Shown here piece by piece: positions 28,244 to 37,316 of a stretch of 64,000 bases of DNA. The notes under the pieces were generated by a model. That model worked only from the letters and a program-made list of their open reading frames with translations, had not been told where the DNA came from and ran no database searches. Positions within the stretch are counted from its first letter, which is position 1. Every line of letters begins with the position of its first letter. Origin of the DNA: Allorhizobium undicola ORS 992 = ATCC 700741 (GTDB lineage: Bacteria > Pseudomonadota > Alphaproteobacteria > Rhizobiales > Rhizobiaceae); assembly GCF_000621665.1 (NCBI RefSeq), contig NZ_JHXQ01000008.1, positions 62,001 through 126,000 of the forward strand, written 5' to 3'. The translations under genes and the position numbers were made by a program.

Positions 28244-28279
28244 GAAGAAAGCCGCCTCCCAGGGCGGCTTTCTTCTTTT
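28244..28279 (+). terminator. Rho-independent terminator of flp
   Basis: Perfect 13-base arms GAAGAAAGCCGCC / GGCGGCTTTCTTC with a 6-base loop, followed by TTTT, 20 bases past the flp stop. Confidence 0.9.
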
Positions 28280-28290
28280 CTGCCTCATTT

Positions 28291-28463
28291 CTCTTACTGT
28301 TTTACGCATTTCCGGACGGAAAACCGGTCCCCACTTTTCCTGGAAATGCTCTTACTGTTTTACGCATTTCCGGACGGAAAACCGGTCCCCACTTTTCCTG
28401 GAAATGCTCTTACTGTTTTACGCATTTTCGAACGGAAAACCGGTTTCCACTTTTCCTGAAAAT
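28291..28463. repeat. Tandem array of three 58-bp palindromic units
   Basis: Units start at 28291, 28349 and 28407. The first two are identical and the third has several substitutions. Each unit contains GCATTTCC...GGAAATGC arms around ACGGAAAACCGGT. Related units occur at 39880 (three copies), 44592 (two), 13944, 47587 and 53885. This is not a CRISPR array because the units abut without unique spacers. Confidence 0.85.
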
Positions 28464-28480
28464 CGCTCTAACATATTATT

Positions 28481-28532
28481 TTTGAAGCGTAATCTTATCG
28501 ATCCTCGTTTCACTACGGTCGGATTATGCTCT
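28481..28532. repeat. 52-bp dispersed repeat abutting the tadC stop
   Basis: The sequence TTTGAAGCGTAATCTTATCG and following bases to TTATGCTCT recurs inverted at 47875-47918 with a few substitutions. Its last bases overlap the tadC stop codon. Confidence 0.65.
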
Positions 28533-29505
28533 AAAACCGGTCCGAGACACGAATGCCCGCCGGCCCCAGGATAACCGCCACCAGCACGGGCAGGAAAAAC
28601 AGGATCATCGGCACGGTCAGCTTTGGCGGCAGGGCGGCGGCCTTTTTCTCGGCGGCATTCATCCGCTCGTCGCGGCCTTCCTGCGCCAGCACCCGCAGGG
28701 CCTGACCGATCGGCGTACCGTAGCGTTCCGCCTGAATGAGCGCCTGGCACACAGACCTTACGATATCGAGCTGGGTGCGGTTGCCCAGATTTTCATAGGC
28801 CACGCGGCGATCCTGCAAGAAGGAAAGCTCGGCGGTGGTCAGCACCATTTCCTCGGCCAGTTCCGGCGATTGCGCGCCCATTTCGTCAGCCACGCGGCGC
28901 ATGGCCGCTTCCATGGACATGCCGGATTCCACGCAGATCAGCATCAGGTCCAGCGCATCCGGCCAGGCGCGGCGAATGGAATGCTGGCGCTTCTGCACGC
29001 GGTTGGAGACATAGATATTCGGCAGGTAGAAGCCGATATAACCTGCCACGATGGCAGCGAGCAGACGGATGCCGAAAGGCTTGTTCTGAAGATTGCCCAG
29101 TACGAAGATCCAGATCGTTGCCAGTGCCAGAAAAATGAAAGGCAGGATAAAGCGCGCCGCCAGAAATATGTTGAGCGCATTTTGCGACCGCAGGCCCGCC
29201 GCCTTCAACCTGTCCTGCGTCTTGTCGTCCACCAGGGCCTGCTTCAGGTTGAAGCGCTCCACGATGCGGCTGGCGGACTGGTTGTTCTTGTTCTTCAGGC
29301 TGCCACGGCTGGTTTCCGCATTCAGGCGCGCGCGCTCGCGGGCACGGATCATGTCGCGCTCCGTCGATACCGCCTTCATCCGCTTGCCGAGATCCTTGCG
29401 TTCGAGCAACGGCATGAGAATGGTATAAAGCGTCGCGAAAACCGCAAGCCCGACAAGAAGGCCGATCAACAGGTCGGGATTGGTGAGGCGGGTTGCCAGG
29501 TCCAT
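28531..29505 (-). CDS. tadC: Tad pilus platform protein TadC (type II secretion F family)
   Basis: A 324-residue protein. An N-terminal membrane helix (about 12-32) is followed by a charged cytoplasmic stretch, two hydrophobic segments near 110-165, the GspF/T2SSF domain with RAWPDALDLMLICVESGMSMEAAMRRVADEM, and a C-terminal membrane helix. It forms the inner-membrane platform with TadB. It lies nine bases downstream of tadB in the same operon. Confidence 0.93.
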   Translation of the reverse strand: MDLATRLTNPDLLIGLLVGLAVFATLYTILMPLLERKDLGKRMKAVSTERDMIRARERARLNAETSRGSLKNKNNQSASRIVERFNLKQALVDDKTQDRLKAAGLRSQNALNIFLAARFILPFIFLALATIWIFVLGNLQNKPFGIRLLAAIVAGYIGFYLPNIYVSNRVQKRQHSIRRAWPDALDLMLICVESGMSMEAAMRRVADEMGAQSPELAEEMVLTTAELSFLQDRRVAYENLGNRTQLDIVRSVCQALIQAERYGTPIGQALRVLAQEGRDERMNAAEKKAAALPPKLTVPMILFFLPVLVAVILGPAGIRVSDRF

Positions 29506-29514
29506 GTCTGAGCC

Positions 29515-30519
29515 TCAGATGTCGAAGTTGATCATGTTGCGCATGATGAAGATGCCGATCGACATCCAGAAGCCGGAGACACCGAGAATGAGATGGCCGC
29601 GCGGATCGTGGAACAGCACCATGATGTAATCGGGCGAGGTCAGGTAGACCAGAAAGGCCACCACGAAGGGCAGCGAGCCGATGATCACGGCTGAAGCCTT
29701 GGCTTCCATGGAAAGCGCGCTCACCTTTGCCTTCATCTTGCGCCGGTCACGCAAGACCTTCGAAAGATTGGAGAGGGCTTCCGAGAGGTTGCCGCCCGCC
29801 TGCGACTGGATGGCGATGACGATGGCGAAGAAGCTGACTTCCTGAAGCGGCATGGTGTTGACCATGCGGGCGCAGGCCTCCGGCACGCTGATGCCAAGCT
29901 GCTGCGAATCCACCACCCGGCGAAACTCGCCTCTCACCGGCTCTTGCGAATCATTGGCAATGAGGCGCAATGCATCGTTGAGCGGCAGGCCGGATTTGAT
30001 GGAGCGCACCATCACGTCGAGCGCATTGGGAAATTCGTTGAGAAACTTGTTCTGGCGGCGCTTGATCAGAAAGCCGACGATCCAGCGCGGCAGGCCCGCC
30101 CCCGCCGCAAAGGCCAGCCCGAAGGAAGGAAGCGGCGCCATACCGGTCAGAAAAGTCAGAAACAGCACCATGGCGCCCAATCCCGCACTGACCGCCACAA
30201 AACGGCCCATGGTGATGTTGAAGCCGGTCTGGCCCAGCCTTTGCCTGAGGGTCTGGCTGCTGGTCTTCTTCGATTTCTCGCTCTGCTTGCGCTCCATATC
30301 CTTGAGCGTGTCCTGCACCGATTTGCGGCGCTTGGACATTTCCTGAACACGGTCGCGCGAGGCTTTGGCCGCCCCGCTATCGGCATCGGCGGATTTGATG
30401 CGGGTGAGCCGCGAGGTGGCCTTCTTCTCGGTCTCTATCCGCCCGAAGAGAAAGACATAAGCCACCGATGCCGCAGCGATGGCGGCAAGCGCGACGACGG
30501 CAACCACTCTCAGATCCAT
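29515..30519 (-). CDS. tadB: Tad pilus platform protein TadB (type II secretion F family)
   Basis: A 334-residue protein from the ATG at 30519, which overlaps the cpaF stop by one base (TGATG); a longer open frame upstream is only the cpaF shadow. It has a membrane helix at 5-24, a charged linker, paired helices near 110-150, a T2SSF domain (FPNALDVMVRSIKSGLPLNDALRLIA) and two C-terminal helices. It partners TadC to form the platform driven by the CpaF ATPase. Confidence 0.94.
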   Translation of the reverse strand: MDLRVVAVVALAAIAAASVAYVFLFGRIETEKKATSRLTRIKSADADSGAAKASRDRVQEMSKRRKSVQDTLKDMERKQSEKSKKTSSQTLRQRLGQTGFNITMGRFVAVSAGLGAMVLFLTFLTGMAPLPSFGLAFAAGAGLPRWIVGFLIKRRQNKFLNEFPNALDVMVRSIKSGLPLNDALRLIANDSQEPVRGEFRRVVDSQQLGISVPEACARMVNTMPLQEVSFFAIVIAIQSQAGGNLSEALSNLSKVLRDRRKMKAKVSALSMEAKASAVIIGSLPFVVAFLVYLTSPDYIMVLFHDPRGHLILGVSGFWMSIGIFIMRNMINFDI

Positions 30520-32012
30520 CAGAGCCCCCCGCCTTGCTGTTCCATGGCATCGAGCGCTGCCGCCAGCCGTCTTTCCTCGTTGTAATAGCGGGCGCGATCC
30601 CAGAATTGCGGCTTGCCGATGCCCGTGGACATATGCCGCCCGATAATGCGGCCGGTCAGATCCTCGCCCTCGATTTCGTAGCGTACGAGATCCTGCGTGA
30701 TGATGACGTCGCCTTCCATGCCCACCACTTCGGTAATGTGGGTGATGCGGCGCGAACCGTCGCGCAGGCGGGCGGCCTGCACGATGACATCCACCGATCC
30801 GGCGATGATTTCCCGCACCGTCTTGGCCGGCAGCGTATAGCCGCCCATGGCGATCATCGATTCCATGCGGTTCAGGCATTCACGCGGGCTGTTGGCGTGG
30901 ATCGTGCCCATGGAGCCGTCATGGCCGGTATTCATCGCCTGCAACAGGTCGAAAACCTCCGGTCCGCGCACTTCGCCGACGATGATGCGTTCAGGGCGCA
31001 TACGCAGGCAGTTCTTGACGAGGTCGCGCATGGTGATTTCGCCCTCGCCTTCGATATTCGGCGGGCGGGTTTCAAGGCGCACCACATGCGGCTGCTGCAA
31101 TTGCAGCTCGGCCGTATCCTCGCAGGTGATGATGCGCTCGTCGGTATCGATATAGCGCGTCAGGCAGTTGAGAAGCGTGGTCTTGCCCGAGCCGGTGCCG
31201 CCGGAAATCACCACATTGCAACGCACGCGGCCAATGATTTGCAGCACCTGCGCGCCTTCGGGCGTGATGGCCCCGAAGCGCACGAGTTGCTCGAGGGTCA
31301 GCTTGTCCTTCTTGAATTTGCGGATGGTCAGCGCCGGGCCGTCGATGGACAGCGGCGGGGCGATGACGTTGACGCGCGAGCCGTCCGGCAGGCGGGCGTC
31401 GCAAATGGGGCTCGATTCATCGACGCGGCGGCCGACCTGCCCGACGATGCGCTGGCAGATGGACAGGAGCTGTGCGTTGTCGCGAAAACGGATGTCGGAT
31501 TCGATCGTCTTGCCGCCGACTTCGATGAAGGTCTGGCCTGAACCGTTGACCATGATGTCGGCAATGTCGTCACGCGCCAGAAGCGGCTCCAGCGGGCCGT
31601 AGCCCAGAACGTCGTTGCAGATGTCGTCGAGCAGTTCCTCCTGCTCGGAAATCGACATCGCGAAATTCTTGATGGAGATGATGTCGTTGACGATATCGCG
31701 AATTTCCTCGCGCGCGCTTTCCTGGTCGAGCTTGGCAAGCTGGGAAAGATCGATAGTGTCGATCAGCGCCGAAAAGACCTGGCTTTTCGTATCGTAATAT
31801 TCTTCGGTGCGGGTGGTGCGGCGGCGGGCGGGCTCGGCCGCGCCTGGCTGGCCCATGGGAGAGGCCTGCGGCACGAAGGCGGGCGCGCTGCGGGCGCCAT
31901 CAACCCCGGCCTCCGCCAGAACGGGCTGGACCGTCGGCATACCACGCGCCTGCGGCGGGGTGGCCTGTCCGCTACCCTTTCCTGATGCATCGCCGCCGCG
32001 TTTACCGAACAT
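30519..32012 (-). CDS. cpaF: Tad pilus secretion ATPase CpaF/TadA
   Basis: A 497-residue protein. A variable Pro/Ala-rich N-terminus (1-75) precedes the conserved N-domain. The P-loop GGTGSGKTT is at about 271-279, followed by an Asp box and Walker B region around [20 protein letters not shown] with the expected histidine. It is a hexameric AAA-type secretion ATPase powering Flp pilus assembly. It overlaps tadB by one base and lies nine bases after cpaE. Confidence 0.96.
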   Translation of the reverse strand: MFGKRGGDASGKGSGQATPPQARGMPTVQPVLAEAGVDGARSAPAFVPQASPMGQPGAAEPARRRTTRTEEYYDTKSQVFSALIDTIDLSQLAKLDQESAREEIRDIVNDIISIKNFAMSISEQEELLDDICNDVLGYGPLEPLLARDDIADIMVNGSGQTFIEVGGKTIESDIRFRDNAQLLSICQRIVGQVGRRVDESSPICDARLPDGSRVNVIAPPLSIDGPALTIRKFKKDKLTLEQLVRFGAITPEGAQVLQIIGRVRCNVVISGGTGSGKTTLLNCLTRYIDTDERIITCEDTAELQLQQPHVVRLETRPPNIEGEGEITMRDLVKNCLRMRPERIIVGEVRGPEVFDLLQAMNTGHDGSMGTIHANSPRECLNRMESMIAMGGYTLPAKTVREIIAGSVDVIVQAARLRDGSRRITHITEVVGMEGDVIITQDLVRYEIEGEDLTGRIIGRHMSTGIGKPQFWDRARYYNEERRLAAALDAMEQQGGGL

Positions 32013-32021
32013 CGCCTGTCC

Positions 32022-33311
32022 TCACCCCCGGCCCAGCAGGCCAAGCAGCCTGTCCAGTCCGTTCTTTCTGTTCTTCCTGATAGACGTGCGGCCCGTGATG
32101 GCATGGGCAATCTGCGAGAAGCTTTCCGCCGCAGGCCCCTTGCCATCGATTTCGGCAATCATCCGGCCGCTATTGGCGGCATTGCCGAAAAGCTGCGCGT
32201 CGAAGGGTATGATCGCCAGCGGCGTCATCTCCAGCGGCTCCAGAAAATCGGCGGGCGTGATTTCCGGCCGTTTCGGCATTCCGACCTGATTGAGAATGAG
32301 ATGCGGCGGCTTGTCGTTGGGCCGCAGCTTCTTCAAGGCATCCAGCAGGTTCTTGACGTTGCGCAGATTGGCAAGATCGGGAACCGCCGTCAGCACGATC
32401 TCATCCACCTCGGCCAGCAGGGCGCGTGTCCAGTCGCCCCAGCCATGCGGCACATCCAGCACGGTCACAGGGGCAGACCGTTGCAGCACTTCCAGCACCG
32501 GCAGGAAGGCGCCGCGCTCGAAATCATAGGCGCGATCCAGAATGGAGGGGGCGGCCAGCAGTGAAAGGTTCTGCGAGCACGAGGTCAGCAGGCGGTCGAG
32601 AAACACCTCGTCCAGACGCTCCGGCGCAAACACCGCCTCGGCGATGCCCTGGGCCGGATCCTGATCGAAATCGATATTGGCGGTGCCGTAAGGCAGATCC
32701 AGATCGGCCAGAATGGTCTGCGAGGAAAACAGGCTGGCGATGGAAAAGGCGGCATTGTGGGCGATGGTCGAGGAACCCGCCCCGCCCTTGGCGCCGATGA
32801 AGGCGATGGAGCGGCCAAGCGGCTCGGCGTCGGGATCCACGAAAATACCGGCAATGGCCGAAATGACCTCGACCATCGAGACGGGCGCGACGATATATTC
32901 CGAAATCCCGTTGCGGATCAGTTCGCGATAAAGGGCAATATCGTTGTAACGCCCGATAATCACCACCCGCGTGGAGGGATCGCAGACTTCCGCCAAAGGC
33001 TGAAGCTCGACCAGAAGCTCCTGCGGGCGCGCGTCCGTTTCCAGAATGATGAGATTGGGCGTCGGCGCGGCGGCAAACATGTTGATGGCTGCCGAGACCC
33101 CCCCTTGCGTGATGCGCAGGCTGGCCTTGGTCATGCGCCGGTCGTGGCTGCAATCGTCCATCACCGCCAGCAGGCTGTCGCTGATGCAGAAGGCGTGGAT
33201 CGAAATGCGAGGAAGCGGACGGAAATGGTCGAGGTCGCCGGGCGTGACCTTGTCTTCGGTCCCAGACAGCGGCTCGTCTCCACCGGGAATATCGTAGGAA
33301 ACAGTACTCAT
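32022..33311 (-). CDS. cpaE: Pilus assembly protein CpaE/TadZ (MinD-like ATPase)
   Basis: A 429-residue protein. An N-terminal receiver-like domain (about 50-155, LIILETDARPQELLVELQPLAEV) precedes a ParA/MinD domain starting near SIAFIGAKGGAGSSTIAHNA, which has a deviant Walker A (KGGAGSS). CpaE/TadZ localises the Tad machine to the cell pole. It lies between cpaD and cpaF in the standard order with short gaps. Confidence 0.94.
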   Translation of the reverse strand: MSTVSYDIPGGDEPLSGTEDKVTPGDLDHFRPLPRISIHAFCISDSLLAVMDDCSHDRRMTKASLRITQGGVSAAINMFAAAPTPNLIILETDARPQELLVELQPLAEVCDPSTRVVIIGRYNDIALYRELIRNGISEYIVAPVSMVEVISAIAGIFVDPDAEPLGRSIAFIGAKGGAGSSTIAHNAAFSIASLFSSQTILADLDLPYGTANIDFDQDPAQGIAEAVFAPERLDEVFLDRLLTSCSQNLSLLAAPSILDRAYDFERGAFLPVLEVLQRSAPVTVLDVPHGWGDWTRALLAEVDEIVLTAVPDLANLRNVKNLLDALKKLRPNDKPPHLILNQVGMPKRPEITPADFLEPLEMTPLAIIPFDAQLFGNAANSGRMIAEIDGKGPAAESFSQIAHAITGRTSIRKNRKNGLDRLLGLLGRG

Positions 33312-33321
33312 GACACCCTCC

Positions 33322-34023
33322 TCAATCGCTCGAACTGGACGAACTGGTGGTGGAGGTATCCGTGCCGGAGCGATAATCGCTGATTACCGTCGAGCGGCGC
33401 TCGGCATCGATGGGGGTCATGCCGCGCGGGCGGATGAGGTCGGTGGGGCTTGCCACCTGCGCGGCCAGATTGGCCTGGCTGGAGCAGCCGAAATTATGCC
33501 AGTTGCGGTTGTCGCTCGTGTCGTTGGACAGATCTTCCGGCCATTGCCCGCACGGGCCTGCAACGGCTGTCGTGGCGGTATAGCTCAGCCGGATGGGGGC
33601 GGCATCGCCCGAGGGGCCTGCCTGATAATAACGTTCGATGATCTTGGGCGAGGGCACGCCCTTGGCAGCCAGATGGCTGCGGATCTGACGCGCAAGCGTG
33701 GCTGCGGCCTGGGTGTTTGGCGCGCCGCGCGGCAGCATCATCTGTACATAGCCGGTGGAGGCGTTGCGGTAATCCTGGGCAAAGCCGGTCAGCGTGTCGG
33801 CCATGCCGATGGTGAGCTTCGATTCGCCCGGCGCCACCGGCAGGTCGAGATTATGCTCCACATCCGTCACCACGATGGGGTGGCGGGCACGGTAATCATC
33901 CGAAATCGAGCCGGTTGCCATGGTGTCGCGGTTGGCGCAGCCGGCAAGGGCAAATGTCAGCCCGGCAAGGCCGGCAAGGGCGGCGGTTTTGAAGAGCTGT
34001 TCAGGAAGCGGCAGAATACGCAT
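33322..34023 (-). CDS. cpaD: Pilus biogenesis lipoprotein CpaD
   Basis: A 233-residue protein from the ATG at 34023, chosen because GTGAGG sits six bases upstream; that GTG (34035) could itself start translation, overlapping the cpaC stop. The lipobox LAGCAN near residue 29 marks an outer-membrane lipoprotein. The CpaD domain follows (HPIVVTDVEHNLDLPV near the N-terminus, NFGCSSQANLAAQVASPTDL with a cysteine late). It assists the CpaC secretin. The C-terminus is Ser-rich. Confidence 0.92.
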   Translation of the reverse strand: MRILPLPEQLFKTAALAGLAGLTFALAGCANRDTMATGSISDDYRARHPIVVTDVEHNLDLPVAPGESKLTIGMADTLTGFAQDYRNASTGYVQMMLPRGAPNTQAAATLARQIRSHLAAKGVPSPKIIERYYQAGPSGDAAPIRLSYTATTAVAGPCGQWPEDLSNDTSDNRNWHNFGCSSQANLAAQVASPTDLIRPRGMTPIDAERRSTVISDYRSGTDTSTTSSSSSSD

Positions 34024-34031
34024 CGCGGGCC

Positions 34032-35645
34032 TCACTTGTAGATAAAGCCGACCGTGCCGTGATAGGCCCCCGTGGCAGGGGTATCCTTGCGGCCGTAGAC
34101 CTTGTTGACGCGGTTGAGAAAATAAAGGGCGCCGTCATTCGTCGGGCTGAAATTGTCATCCGGCTTGGCAAGCTGGTTGCGCGCCACCGGGCGCACCAGA
34201 TAGGGCGTGGCGATGATGACCAGTTCGGTCTCGTTGCGCACGAAGTCCTTGCTGCGGAACAGCGTGCCGAAGATCGGGATTTTCGAAATCCCCGGCAGGC
34301 CGGACATGGCCTGGCGAACATTGTCCTGCACCAGACCGGCAATCACGATGGACCCGCCGGAGGGAAGCTCTACCGTCGTGGAGGCTTCGCGCTTGCGGAT
34401 CGACATATAGGTCTGGCCGGGAATGGAGGCCTTGGTATTGCCGGTGACGACGGACCCCTCATAGGTCGGCTCCGAGACATCGGTTTCAATGGCAAGGCTG
34501 ATGCGGCCCGGCGAAAGGACCACAGGGCGGAAATTGAGCTGGATGCCGTAATCCACCGTGGAGGTGGTGCGGTTCACGGTGGTTTCGCCGGTGGTGCTGT
34601 CCGTGGATATTTCCTGGCCAGCCGCCAGCCGGTATTCGCCTCCGACATAGAATTTTGCCTGTTCGCCGGAAATGGCCGTCAGGCTCGGTTCGGCCAGCGT
34701 GCGCATCACGCCCGCCTGTTCCATGGCGTTGACATAGGCGGAAATGCCGAAATTGCCGAAGGATTTGGAAATCGCCGCCGTGCCGCCCACATCCACGGCA
34801 TTGCCGAGATTGGAAGGGTTGGCGTAGGAAATACCGCTTGTGCCATCGCTGGCGGAGGCGGAAAAGCCAAGCTGTTTCAGCACCTGACGGCTGACTTCGG
34901 CCACAGTGACCTTCAGCGTCACCTGATCCTCGCCCTCGATGGTCAGCATGTTGACGATCTGCGAGGTCTGGCGGGTTTCGGCATAGATGGCGACGGCACC
35001 GTCGCCGCTGCTGGAACTGGTGGCGGTTTCGCCGCGCGTGGTGGCTTCACCGCCTTGCAGGAAGGCCTTGGCAAGGCTGACGGCGCGGGAGGAATCCTGC
35101 GGGGTGCGCACGGTGCCGCTCAGCACCACGTTATCCGAGATGATTTCCACCTTGATGTCGCTATCGGGAATGAAACGCTTGAGATTGTCCTGCAAGCCTT
35201 CGATGTCGCGTTCGATCTGAAGGTCGAGGCTGACGATCTCGCGGCCATCTTCGCCGAAGATGAAAATATTCGTCTGCCCCACCTTCTTGCCGAAGAGATA
35301 GATCCGGCGCGATGTACGGGTAACGCCATCGGCAATTTCGGGATCGGCCACCAGAATGTCGTGGGCGTCCTGCGGCAGGTCTACCACCACGGCCTTGTTG
35401 AGGCCGAGCTTGACGGAGCGGCGGGCGCCCGGCCCGCTTTGGCTGATGCGGATAAGGCTTTCGCTGGCGGCCTCGGCCCGGCCCGCTTCCGGCGAAAAGG
35501 CGGGATTTGCACCGGGAATCCCGGCGGCGGCAAGGCAGACCGACAAGAGCAGGCGCGCCACGGTCCGTCCGATCCCGGCAGGATGGCGGCCGGTGGCAGA
35601 CTGGCTGGCGGATTGGGGCGCGGGCATGGCAGGCTCCGTTTTCAT
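34032..35645 (-). CDS. cpaC: Tad pilus outer-membrane secretin CpaC/RcpA
   Basis: A 537-residue protein. After a longer than usual N-terminal region with a hydrophobic signal (about 25-45) come the pilus N-domain (KAVVVDLPQDAHDILVADPE), a BON-like domain, and the secretin domain with VTLKVTVAEVSRQVLKQLGF and VELPSGGSIVIAGLVQDN near the C-terminus. It forms the outer-membrane channel for the Flp pilus. Its start overlaps the cpaB stop by four bases (ATGA). Confidence 0.95.
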   Translation of the reverse strand: MKTEPAMPAPQSASQSATGRHPAGIGRTVARLLLSVCLAAAGIPGANPAFSPEAGRAEAASESLIRISQSGPGARRSVKLGLNKAVVVDLPQDAHDILVADPEIADGVTRTSRRIYLFGKKVGQTNIFIFGEDGREIVSLDLQIERDIEGLQDNLKRFIPDSDIKVEIISDNVVLSGTVRTPQDSSRAVSLAKAFLQGGEATTRGETATSSSSGDGAVAIYAETRQTSQIVNMLTIEGEDQVTLKVTVAEVSRQVLKQLGFSASASDGTSGISYANPSNLGNAVDVGGTAAISKSFGNFGISAYVNAMEQAGVMRTLAEPSLTAISGEQAKFYVGGEYRLAAGQEISTDSTTGETTVNRTTSTVDYGIQLNFRPVVLSPGRISLAIETDVSEPTYEGSVVTGNTKASIPGQTYMSIRKREASTTVELPSGGSIVIAGLVQDNVRQAMSGLPGISKIPIFGTLFRSKDFVRNETELVIIATPYLVRPVARNQLAKPDDNFSPTNDGALYFLNRVNKVYGRKDTPATGAYHGTVGFIYK

Positions 35646-36457
35646 TGCTTGCTTTCTCCGGAGGCTTTGACGATCTGACCGGCCTTGATAACCTGGACCT
35701 GAGCGCCACCCACCTCGCCGGACAGCAGGTGTTCGGCGGCGCGGGTATCCTGTTCCTGGGCGTCCGCCACCGATCTCAGCGCCAGCGAAAGACGTTCCGC
35801 CACCTGCTGGGCCGCAGCCAGCACCTTGGCCTGTTCGGGGGTGAGTTCCAGCGTGGCAGTGGTGCCAAGCACCGTCTTGGTCCCGTCGTTCTTTTCCTCG
35901 ATCTGCTGGTCGATTGCCAGCACGCGGATATTGGCGAGGATCGTGTCGGTCTGGTGAATATCGCTGCTGTTGCCGCCCTTGCGCACCATGATGACATCCA
36001 CCCGGTCATTGGGCAGGATGAAGCCGCCCGCACCTGTGGCCACGGTGATTTCGGTCGAAACCGCCCGCTTGCCCGAAGGCAGAAGAGCGGAAAGAATACG
36101 GCTGGAAGAATCGGCGATCTTCTCAAGCCGCAGCGGCTCGCCTTCGAAAATCGGCATTCTGACGATGGCGCCGTCAAGCTCCTTGATCGCATCGGGGCGG
36201 TCGGGTTCGGTAATCAGGCCCTGGACAAGATCGCTCTTGGGCCATTCCATCCAGCGCACGGTCTTTTCATTGAGTCTTGAGCCCACCGGCAGGCTTGAGC
36301 CCGCCACCAGAACCTTGACCGATGGGGCTTTTTCCACCACGGGCTCGCTTTGCTGCACCACGACCTGCGAAGGCGTGCGCATACTCGTGGCCAGAAGACC
36401 GGCAAGACCGGCAGCAGCCACGGCAACGACGAGAACAAGGACTCGCGCGGGTTTCAT
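35642..36457 (-). CDS. cpaB: Flp pilus assembly protein CpaB/RcpC
   Basis: A 271-residue protein from MKPARVLVLVV; GGGGAAGAAG lies just upstream, and the longer frame is less likely. A membrane anchor (5-25) precedes an SAF domain (about 50-115, GSSLPVGSRLNEKTVRWMEWP) and the RcpC domain with LPNDRVDVIMVRK. It is the first gene of the cpaB-cpaC-cpaD-cpaE-cpaF-tadB-tadC operon. A 338-base gap containing a Bru-RS-like element separates it from cpaA. Confidence 0.93.
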   Translation of the reverse strand: MKPARVLVLVVAVAAAGLAGLLATSMRTPSQVVVQQSEPVVEKAPSVKVLVAGSSLPVGSRLNEKTVRWMEWPKSDLVQGLITEPDRPDAIKELDGAIVRMPIFEGEPLRLEKIADSSSRILSALLPSGKRAVSTEITVATGAGGFILPNDRVDVIMVRKGGNSSDIHQTDTILANIRVLAIDQQIEEKNDGTKTVLGTTATLELTPEQAKVLAAAQQVAERLSLALRSVADAQEQDTRAAEHLLSGEVGGAQVQVIKAGQIVKASGESKQ

Positions 36458-36687
36458 TCTTCTTCCCCGGATGAACAGGATTCGTCCGCGAAGAAGAACA
36501 GAAATTGGTGTAATTATAGTTAACGTGGCGCTTACGAGTTTGGTTAACAAAGACTAACATGCTGAAATTCCGGCGAAAGCTCGCAGCCTTGCCTGAGAAT
36601 GGATTCCTTGAGATGGCACAAGATTCGTAAAAGCCGAAGACCGGCATGGTGCGCGGGCCTTGCTCTTCGCGTAGGCCTGAACGTGCT

Positions 36688-36792
36688 ACTGCATAATTCC
36701 TTACATCGGAATCGATTTAAGGTGAAAATTATGCGGCAGATTCGGAGTGTTACAGCGTCCTTTGTGCGTTTGTTAAAACGCACGGCGCTGTA
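36688..36792 (+). repeat. Bru-RS-like palindromic repeat, copy 5 (inside the tad locus)
   Basis: 105 bp, with a few substitutions relative to copy 1 (CTTACATCG, ATGCGGCAG). It lies three bases beyond the cpaA stop and upstream of cpaB, in the gap 36458-36795 that must also hold the cpaB promoter. Confidence 0.85.
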
Positions 36793-36795
36793 TGT

Positions 36796-37296
36796 TCACA
36801 CCGGAAGCGCGTCGATCACGCTGATGTGTCGCAGGCTTAAAAGCCCGGCGGCGGCGATGGCAATGCCATAGGGAACCTTGTTTTCATGCAGCAGCGAATG
36901 CGGCAGGCGCAGGCCGGATGCAGCAATACGCGCCTTCTGGCTGCGCAGCACGAGAAGAAGCAGCGTCAGCACGCCGCCGCACAGCGCAACATTTATCAGA
37001 AAGGCGAAAAGACCCGCGCCAAAGCCAAACCAGGGGGCGGCCGCGGCAAGCAGCTTCGCATCTCCGCCGCCCATGGCATTGAGAATGAACAGGAGAAAAC
37101 ACCCGGCCAGCACGGCAAGGCCCGCGGCGAGCGCAAGGCCGATCTGCGAAAGTCCGAGCCCCTGATAAAGAGCGGCTGCGAAGAAGCCCGCCAGCACGAT
37201 GGCGGGAATGGTGTTGGGAATTTTCATCCCGGCAAGATCGGTGAAAGCCGCCACCACGAGGCAGAGGGGAAAAATCGCAAACAGCGCCAGCGACAT
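36796..37296 (-). CDS. cpaA: Prepilin peptidase CpaA/TadV
   Basis: A 166-residue polytopic membrane protein (about five or six helices) of the A24 family without the N-terminal methylase domain. The catalytic aspartates are in FTDLAGMKIPNTIP (about residue 20) and NAMGGGDAKLLAA (about residue 78). It processes the Flp prepilin and TadE-like pseudopilins. The ATG at 37296 has GGAGG eleven bases upstream; a TTG at 37320 is less likely. It begins 20 bases after the tadD stop. Confidence 0.92.
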   Translation of the reverse strand: MSLALFAIFPLCLVVAAFTDLAGMKIPNTIPAIVLAGFFAAALYQGLGLSQIGLALAAGLAVLAGCFLLFILNAMGGGDAKLLAAAAPWFGFGAGLFAFLINVALCGGVLTLLLLVLRSQKARIAASGLRLPHSLLHENKVPYGIAIAAAGLLSLRHISVIDALPV

Positions 37297-37316
37297 GAGT
37301 GTCCGGACCTCCGCTA

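Noticed and set aside
28291-28463. Possible CRISPR array
   Set aside because: Units follow each other directly with no unique spacers, there are only three, and no cas gene is near. The same holds for 39880-40033 and 44592-44711.
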